Below are positions 7,364 to 10,480 of a stretch of 10,480 nt of DNA, piece by piece (the stretch's first letter is position 1; each line of letters begins with the position of its first letter). This DNA is from Ignavibacteria bacterium (GTDB lineage Bacteria > Bacteroidota > Ignavibacteria > UBA10030 > UBA6906), in assembly GCA_029859455.1 (NCBI GenBank), contig JAOUDE010000066.1, positions 1 through 10,480 of the forward strand, written 5' to 3'. The notes under the pieces were generated by a model. It had not been told where the DNA came from, did not search any database, and worked only from the letters and a program-made list of their open reading frames with translations. The translations under genes and the position numbers were made by a program.

Positions 7364-8749
7364 TCAGGCTGCTCGAACCGGCTCAAAGTGGGCGGTAAAA
7401 TGCCGGAGGAATTTCGGCTCCTTCGTGATTCTCATCCCGTGCACACCATCCTTCGTTCGCTCAATCTCCCGAAATACCTCAACGACATAATCGATATGGC
7501 TCTGGGTGTAGACCCGTCGGGGAACGGCCAGTCTGACCAGCTCCATTGGAGCTGGAACCAGTTTCCCGCCACTGTCATACTTCCCGAACATGACGGATCC
7601 GACCTCGACACAACGGATCCCTCCCTTGAGGTACAGCTCACAGACGAGTGACTGACCCGGATACTGATCGACCGGGATATGCGCATAGAGCGCATGAGCA
7701 TCCACGTACACGGCATGCCCCCCCACCGGTAACATGATGGGAACACCGAACTTCTGGATGTTCTCCCCCAGGTACTCGATGCTCCGTATCCGATAGCGAA
7801 GATAGTCAGGAGCGAATACCTCCTCCAGCCCTACTGCAATTGCCTCCATATCCCGTCCGGCCAGACCGCCATAGGTCGTAAAGCCTTCGGTAATAATCAG
7901 GAGATTCGTACACGCTTCCGCCAGGGATTGATCGCGCAGCGCCAGAAAGCCACCCATATTCACGAGCCCGTCCTTCTTTGCGCTCATGATGCACCCGTCA
8001 GCCAGGGCCAGCATCTCTTTCGCGATATCGCGGTAGGAGACATGCTCGTATCCCGGCTCGCGAAGATGGATGAAGAAAGCATTTTCGGCAATACGACATG
8101 CATCGAGAATGAACGGAACGCCATGCTCTCGGCAGAGGACGCTGACGGCGCGTGCATTTTCCATGCTCACAGGCTGGCCACCGCCGGTGTTGTTTGTTAC
8201 AGTAAGAATCACGGCACCGACAGAATCAGGTTTCCGTTCCCTGATCAGTCGGTCAAGCCTCCCGACATCGAGGTTCCCCTTGAACGGATGCAGAAATGAC
8301 GGATGATGCGCCTCTTCGATCGGACAGTCAACCGCCTCTGCCCCGCTGAACTCGATATTGGCCCGGGTCGTATCAAAATGAGTGTTACTGAAAAAGACCT
8401 TCCCCTTTCCGCCGAGCACTCCGTAGAGAATCCTCTCGGCCGCCCTTCCCTGATGTGTGGGAAGGATATGGGGAAACCCGGTCAGATCCTGTACTGCCCG
8501 TTCAAGCCGTTCCCAGCTTGCTGCACCGGCGTACGCTTCATCTCCCTGCATCATCGCTCCCCATTGACGGGTGCTCATCGCTGAGGTTCCGCTATCGGTC
8601 AGCAAGTCAATCGCCACCTGCTCCGACCTGAGGAGAAACGGATTGTAATGAGACTCCCGAAGGAATCTGCTCCGCTCTTCATCCGTGGACATGTAGATCG
8701 GTTCTACCGACTTGATCTTGAACGGTTCAATGATCACCCGGTGCAGCAT
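7364..8749 (-). CDS. tnaA: Tryptophanase (tryptophan indole-lyase)
   Basis: PLP enzyme that splits L-tryptophan into indole, pyruvate and ammonia in the cytoplasm. It has 461 residues, close to E. coli TnaA, and opens with the family motif IIEPFKIKSVEP. Key positions: PTHQGRAAE (Q100-R102, phosphate loop), N187, D216 and R219 in ILDACRIAEN, the PLP lysine K259 in MSAKKDGLVNMGG, TTYGGLAGRDME (291-302) and the carboxylate-binding R406 in VRLAVPRR. The sister enzyme tyrosine phenol-lyase is excluded by three sites: FDTT at 125-128 (Asp as in tryptophanase, Thr in phenol-lyase), VEVGS at 381-385 (Val/Ile instead of the phenol-binding Arg), and LRHFTA with H450 (Phe in phenol-lyase). The start matches the E. 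coli N-terminus, although the ribosome site is weak. No tnaB permease or tnaC leader lies beside it. Confidence 0.93.
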   Translation of the reverse strand: MLHRVIIEPFKIKSVEPIYMSTDEERSRFLRESHYNPFLLRSEQVAIDLLTDSGTSAMSTRQWGAMMQGDEAYAGAASWERLERAVQDLTGFPHILPTHQGRAAERILYGVLGGKGKVFFSNTHFDTTRANIEFSGAEAVDCPIEEAHHPSFLHPFKGNLDVGRLDRLIRERKPDSVGAVILTVTNNTGGGQPVSMENARAVSVLCREHGVPFILDACRIAENAFFIHLREPGYEHVSYRDIAKEMLALADGCIMSAKKDGLVNMGGFLALRDQSLAEACTNLLIITEGFTTYGGLAGRDMEAIAVGLEEVFAPDYLRYRIRSIEYLGENIQKFGVPIMLPVGGHAVYVDAHALYAHIPVDQYPGQSLVCELYLKGGIRCVEVGSVMFGKYDSGGKLVPAPMELVRLAVPRRVYTQSHIDYVVEVFREIERTKDGVHGMRITKEPKFLRHFTAHFEPVRAA

Positions 8750-8801
8750 ACTGGTATTCTTTTTAGTGTATGAAAGGGCAAATGCGAGGAAGGTGTTGGC
8801 T

Positions 8802-8830
8802 AATATAGCCGAATCAGCTTTGAAAATCCA
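8802..8830 (-). promoter_or_regulatory. Candidate promoter for tnaA (weak)
   Basis: On the minus strand TATATT (8802-8807, five of six -10 consensus bases) sits 17 bases from a poor -35 match, TGGATT (8825-8830). The -10 box lies inside a small perfect palindrome GGCTA-ATA-TAGCC (8798-8810), which could be an operator or chance. The resulting leader would be about 50 bases. Confidence 0.25.
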
Positions 8831-8864
8831 GAGCGGGTCCGGAATCGAAGGGCGGGAAGAAGAG

Positions 8865-8930
8865 GCAGAGTGAGATGCCGGCGGCCATCGGGCACAGCGG
8901 CACCTTCAACTCTGCCCACCTCTGGAGGTG
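8865..8930 (-). terminator. Two adjacent hairpins after the thioredoxin gene; possible terminator or 3' RNA structure
   Basis: Immediately after the thioredoxin stop, 8917-8930 forms CACCTC-TG-GAGGTG, a perfect short palindrome. Next to it, 8865-8915 forms a longer interrupted stem: GCAGAGT pairs with ACTCTGC at the ends, and GATGCCG pairs with CGGCACC inside with one G-U pair. On the transcript this is followed by a pyrimidine-rich tail (CUCUUCUUCCCGCCC), not a U run, so it is not a canonical intrinsic terminator. It may still stop transcription, protect the 3' end, or act before tnaA. Confidence 0.4.
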
Positions 8931-8931
8931 A

Positions 8932-9291
8932 CTACACAGCCTGCAGGAGTTCTTTTTCGACCGCTTCCCTGAGGGCCTCCTTCGGAAGCGCCCCCACCGC
9001 CATCCGTGGCTGACCATCGGCCGGAACAAACAGGAGGGAGGGAATACTCCTGATCCCGAACATCGCTGCGAGCTCCTGCTCCTCATCCGTGTTGATTTTG
9101 TAGAAATCAACCTTTCCTTCATACTCCTTCGACAGTTCCTCGATAACCGGGCCCACCATCCTGCACGGGCCACACCACGGCGCCCAGAAATCGATGACAC
9201 ACGGTCGGCTCCCTTCAAACTTCCATTCCTTGTTCTTTTCAAAATCGAACACTTTTGATTTGAATGTTCCTGTAGTCAGATTCTCCGCCAT
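8932..9291 (-). CDS. trxA: Thioredoxin
   Basis: Small cytoplasmic disulfide reductase of 119 residues; no signal peptide. The active site is WAPWCGPCR with C40 and C43, preceded by the usual CVIDFWAPW strand. The conserved cis-proline is P84 in GIRSIPSLLF, and the VGALPKEALREAVEKEL end is typical of a complete thioredoxin fold. The N-terminal 25 residues (LTTGTFKSKVFDFEKNKEWKFEGSRP) are somewhat longer than in E. coli TrxA. The start at ATG 9291 has AAAGGA about five bases upstream. It follows the DUF302 gene by 45 bases in the same direction and is probably part of that operon, which suggests it serves thiol repair during oxidative stress. Whether it is the main cellular thioredoxin is unknown. 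Confidence 0.95.
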   Translation of the reverse strand: MAENLTTGTFKSKVFDFEKNKEWKFEGSRPCVIDFWAPWCGPCRMVGPVIEELSKEYEGKVDFYKINTDEEQELAAMFGIRSIPSLLFVPADGQPRMAVGALPKEALREAVEKELLQAV

Positions 9292-9336
9292 ACGATTCCT
9301 TTCATTCTCATTATTGCTTCACTCAATGAACCGGGA

Positions 9337-9723
9337 TCACAATCGATTGATGACCCTCTGTAGTTTCGACTGAACTTCATCGGCTATCCCCGTCACCGTA
9401 GCATTGTCGGTCATTTCCGCCATCACCATCGGATTGAACGCTGAGACTGCCGTGTGACCATTCTTCTCGTAGACGATCACGTTACAGGGGAGCAGAAGTC
9501 CAATTTCCTCTTCGGCCTGAAGTGCCATGTGGGCAAAATGGGGATTACAGGCCCCCAAAATGGTATAACGTTTGAACTCCACATTCAGTTTCCTTCGCAG
9601 CGTTTCACTGATGTCAATCGAGGTCAGTACCCCAAACCCCTCTTCCTGCAACCTTGCCGTAACCGCCGCCACCGCCTCATCGAATGGGATAGGAAGCTCC
9701 CTGGAAATTCCGTAACGGGTCAT
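9337..9723 (-). CDS. DUF302 domain protein
   Basis: A single DUF302 domain of 128 residues. The start at ATG 9723 is chosen because it overlaps the upstream OsmC-like stop as ATGA and has GAGGTG just before it; a longer in-frame reading up to 9822 would lie wholly inside the osmC-like gene. The family signature is plain: an N-terminal GISRELPIPFDEAVAAVTARLQEEGFGVLT segment, then LGACNPHFAHMALQAEEEIGLLLPCNVIVYE, with conserved C59 and C80, and a final FNPMVMAEM block. No signal peptide or membrane span. The biochemical role of DUF302 is not established. In my recollection these proteins often sit with sulfur, thiol or redox genes, which fits the OsmC and thioredoxin neighbours here. Translational coupling to the OsmC-like gene suggests joint function. 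Confidence 0.92.
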   Translation of the reverse strand: MTRYGISRELPIPFDEAVAAVTARLQEEGFGVLTSIDISETLRRKLNVEFKRYTILGACNPHFAHMALQAEEEIGLLLPCNVIVYEKNGHTAVSAFNPMVMAEMTDNATVTGIADEVQSKLQRVINRL

Positions 9724-10175
9724 GACATCACCTCTTCTTTCAACCCGACTGCTGCCGGATTCTCGATCCTGTAGGAACTTGTGATGGAGACGCTCTCCCG
9801 TAACATCGCCGAGACGGCACAATACGTGGTTTCCGAGAGCCGGATCGCCCTTTCGACATCTCTGGTCCGAACATTCTCGCCATGGATAACGTATTCCACA
9901 TGGATTTCGGTAAAGACACGAGGGTGCTCGTCCCGCATCTCGGCAGTGACATCCACATCGAGCCGGCTAAATGGCGATCTCTTCTTTCTCAGGATGGAGG
10001 CAACATCACTGCCGGTGCACCCTGCAAGCGACAAGAGGAGCAGTTCTTTGGGCCGGGGCCCCCCATCATTTCCCCCCATCTCACCCGGCCCATCGATCAT
10101 TGTCCAATGCCCGGAATCCCCCATCCCTGCAAAGGTCAATCCTGATAGCTGCTGTATCATGACATGTTTTTTCAC
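9720..10175 (-). CDS. OsmC-family protein (putative thiol peroxidase)
   Basis: OsmC/Ohr fold protein of 151 residues, expected in the cytoplasm. It has the two family cysteines: C53 in LLLLSLAGCTGSDVASIL and C119 in SETTYCAVSAML, the pair that reduces organic hydroperoxides in Ohr and OsmC. The stretch GGNDGGPRPKELLLLSLAGC is characteristic, and it resembles the YhfA-like branch more than classical Ohr, for which peroxidase activity is less certain. The start is GTG at 10175: AGGAG lies six bases upstream, whereas the first internal ATG (10160) has no ribosome site. The stop overlaps the DUF302 start (ATGA). A 97-base gap separates it from the zinc-finger gene upstream; I saw no convincing promoter there. 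Confidence 0.93.
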   Translation of the reverse strand: MKKHVMIQQLSGLTFAGMGDSGHWTMIDGPGEMGGNDGGPRPKELLLLSLAGCTGSDVASILRKKRSPFSRLDVDVTAEMRDEHPRVFTEIHVEYVIHGENVRTRDVERAIRLSETTYCAVSAMLRESVSITSSYRIENPAAVGLKEEVMS

Positions 10176-10181
10176 GTTTCA

Positions 10182-10186
10182 CTCCT
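10182..10186 (-). promoter_or_regulatory. Ribosome binding site supporting the GTG start of the OsmC-like gene
   Basis: AGGAG on the minus strand, six bases before GTG 10175. It decides the start in favour of the non-ATG codon. Confidence 0.8.
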
Positions 10187-10272
10187 GTTCAAGATTTCAG
10201 AAGATCGGGAAGCCCGAACCTGTAGATACGATGCAGAAAACCGGGAAAAGGGTCAGAACAAAACAGGGAAAG

Positions 10273-10480
10273 TCAGCCCGATTTAAGGCGTTTTCGGACT
10301 TTCCGGAGGACCTGAGGTGAAAGGGGGGGGACCGGGTAATCCTGGTACAGAGAAATCACTCGTTCCAGCCCTTTGAGATAGCCGGAACAATCATCACATT
10401 CCGATATATGCTTTCGGATGGCGGCACACCGGCGGGATTGAAGATCCTCTCCCAGCCGTTCACAGATCTGCTGTGCAACC
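10273..10480 (-). CDS. Partial zinc-finger (zf-HC2-like) protein, probable anti-sigma factor
   Basis: The 5' end lies beyond the right edge; 68 codons to a TGA stop at 10273-10275 are visible, read in the frame beginning at 10479. The sequence reads VAQQICERLGEDLQSRRCAAIRKH then ISECDDCSGYLKGLERVISLYQ. It holds C24 (visible numbering) followed by HX3CX2C, the zinc-binding signature of ZAS/zf-HC2 anti-sigma factors. This short form, ending in a basic tail (RKVRKRLKSG) with no membrane helix, looks like the soluble small proteins that follow ECF sigma genes. The sigma gene itself would lie outside the window, so this is inference. An eight-base C run (coding strand) sits in codons for PVPPL near the end. 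Confidence 0.75.
   Translation of the reverse strand, partial: VAQQICERLGEDLQSRRCAAIRKHISECDDCSGYLKGLERVISLYQDYPVPPLSPQVLRKVRKRLKSG

Noticed and set aside
8814..8888. A 24-codon reading frame on the minus strand before tnaA, considered as a TnaC-type leader peptide
   Set aside because: It has no tryptophan codon and no ribosome binding site before its ATG, so it lacks the defining features of a tna leader.
9724..9822. Longer start for the DUF302 protein
   Set aside because: The extra 33 codons lie inside the OsmC-like gene, and the family domain begins at the ATG at 9723 with its own ribosome site.
10205..10217. Small inverted repeat TCGGG-AAG-CCCGA between the zinc-finger and OsmC-like genes
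   Set aside because: Five-base arms with no U tract are too weak to call a terminator or operator.

Overview
The window is about 10.5 kb of compact bacterial chromosome in which every supported gene lies on the minus strand, so transcription runs from high to low coordinates. The host is Gram-negative: it encodes a TolC-type outer-membrane channel, a lipoprotein periplasmic adaptor and an RND inner-membrane pump. Genes mostly have clear Shine-Dalgarno sequences, the base composition is moderately GC-rich, and one promoter is close to the ordinary sigma-70 consensus. I cannot name the phylum from the sequence alone. No rRNA, tRNA, CRISPR array, transposase, attachment site or replication origin was seen.

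Layout in the direction of transcription. (1) 10479-8932, a redox/stress cluster: a partial small zinc-finger protein of the anti-sigma type (HX3CX2C), an OsmC-family protein, a DUF302 protein whose start overlaps the osmC-like stop, and a thioredoxin with WCGPC. Two adjacent hairpins follow the thioredoxin stop. (2) 8749-6512, a tryptophanase (TnaA), then a secreted protein built from two tandem YCII-like domains, closed by a strong intrinsic terminator at 6462-6493. (3) 6392-1, a regulated efflux operon: a promoter with an operator palindrome at the predicted start site, then tetR, a TolC-like channel, a lipoprotein membrane fusion protein and an RND permease that runs off the left edge. Its four genes overlap by 1 or 4 bases (ATGA, TAATG, ATGA), which suggests tight translational coupling.

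How the parts may work together. The TetR protein probably represses its own promoter and so the whole tripartite pump, which would export a toxic hydrophobic compound or dye-like molecule. The OsmC, DUF302 and thioredoxin genes look like a peroxide/thiol-stress set. The zinc-finger protein at their head could be a redox-sensing anti-sigma factor, by analogy with RsrA, with thioredoxin closing a feedback loop. Tryptophanase makes indole, a known inducer of RND pumps in enteric bacteria, so its placement beside a TetR-controlled pump is suggestive, but a strong terminator separates the two units. No wholly new system is evident. The most interesting items are the possible redox sigma/anti-sigma circuit, the secreted double-YCII protein and the tetR operator architecture.
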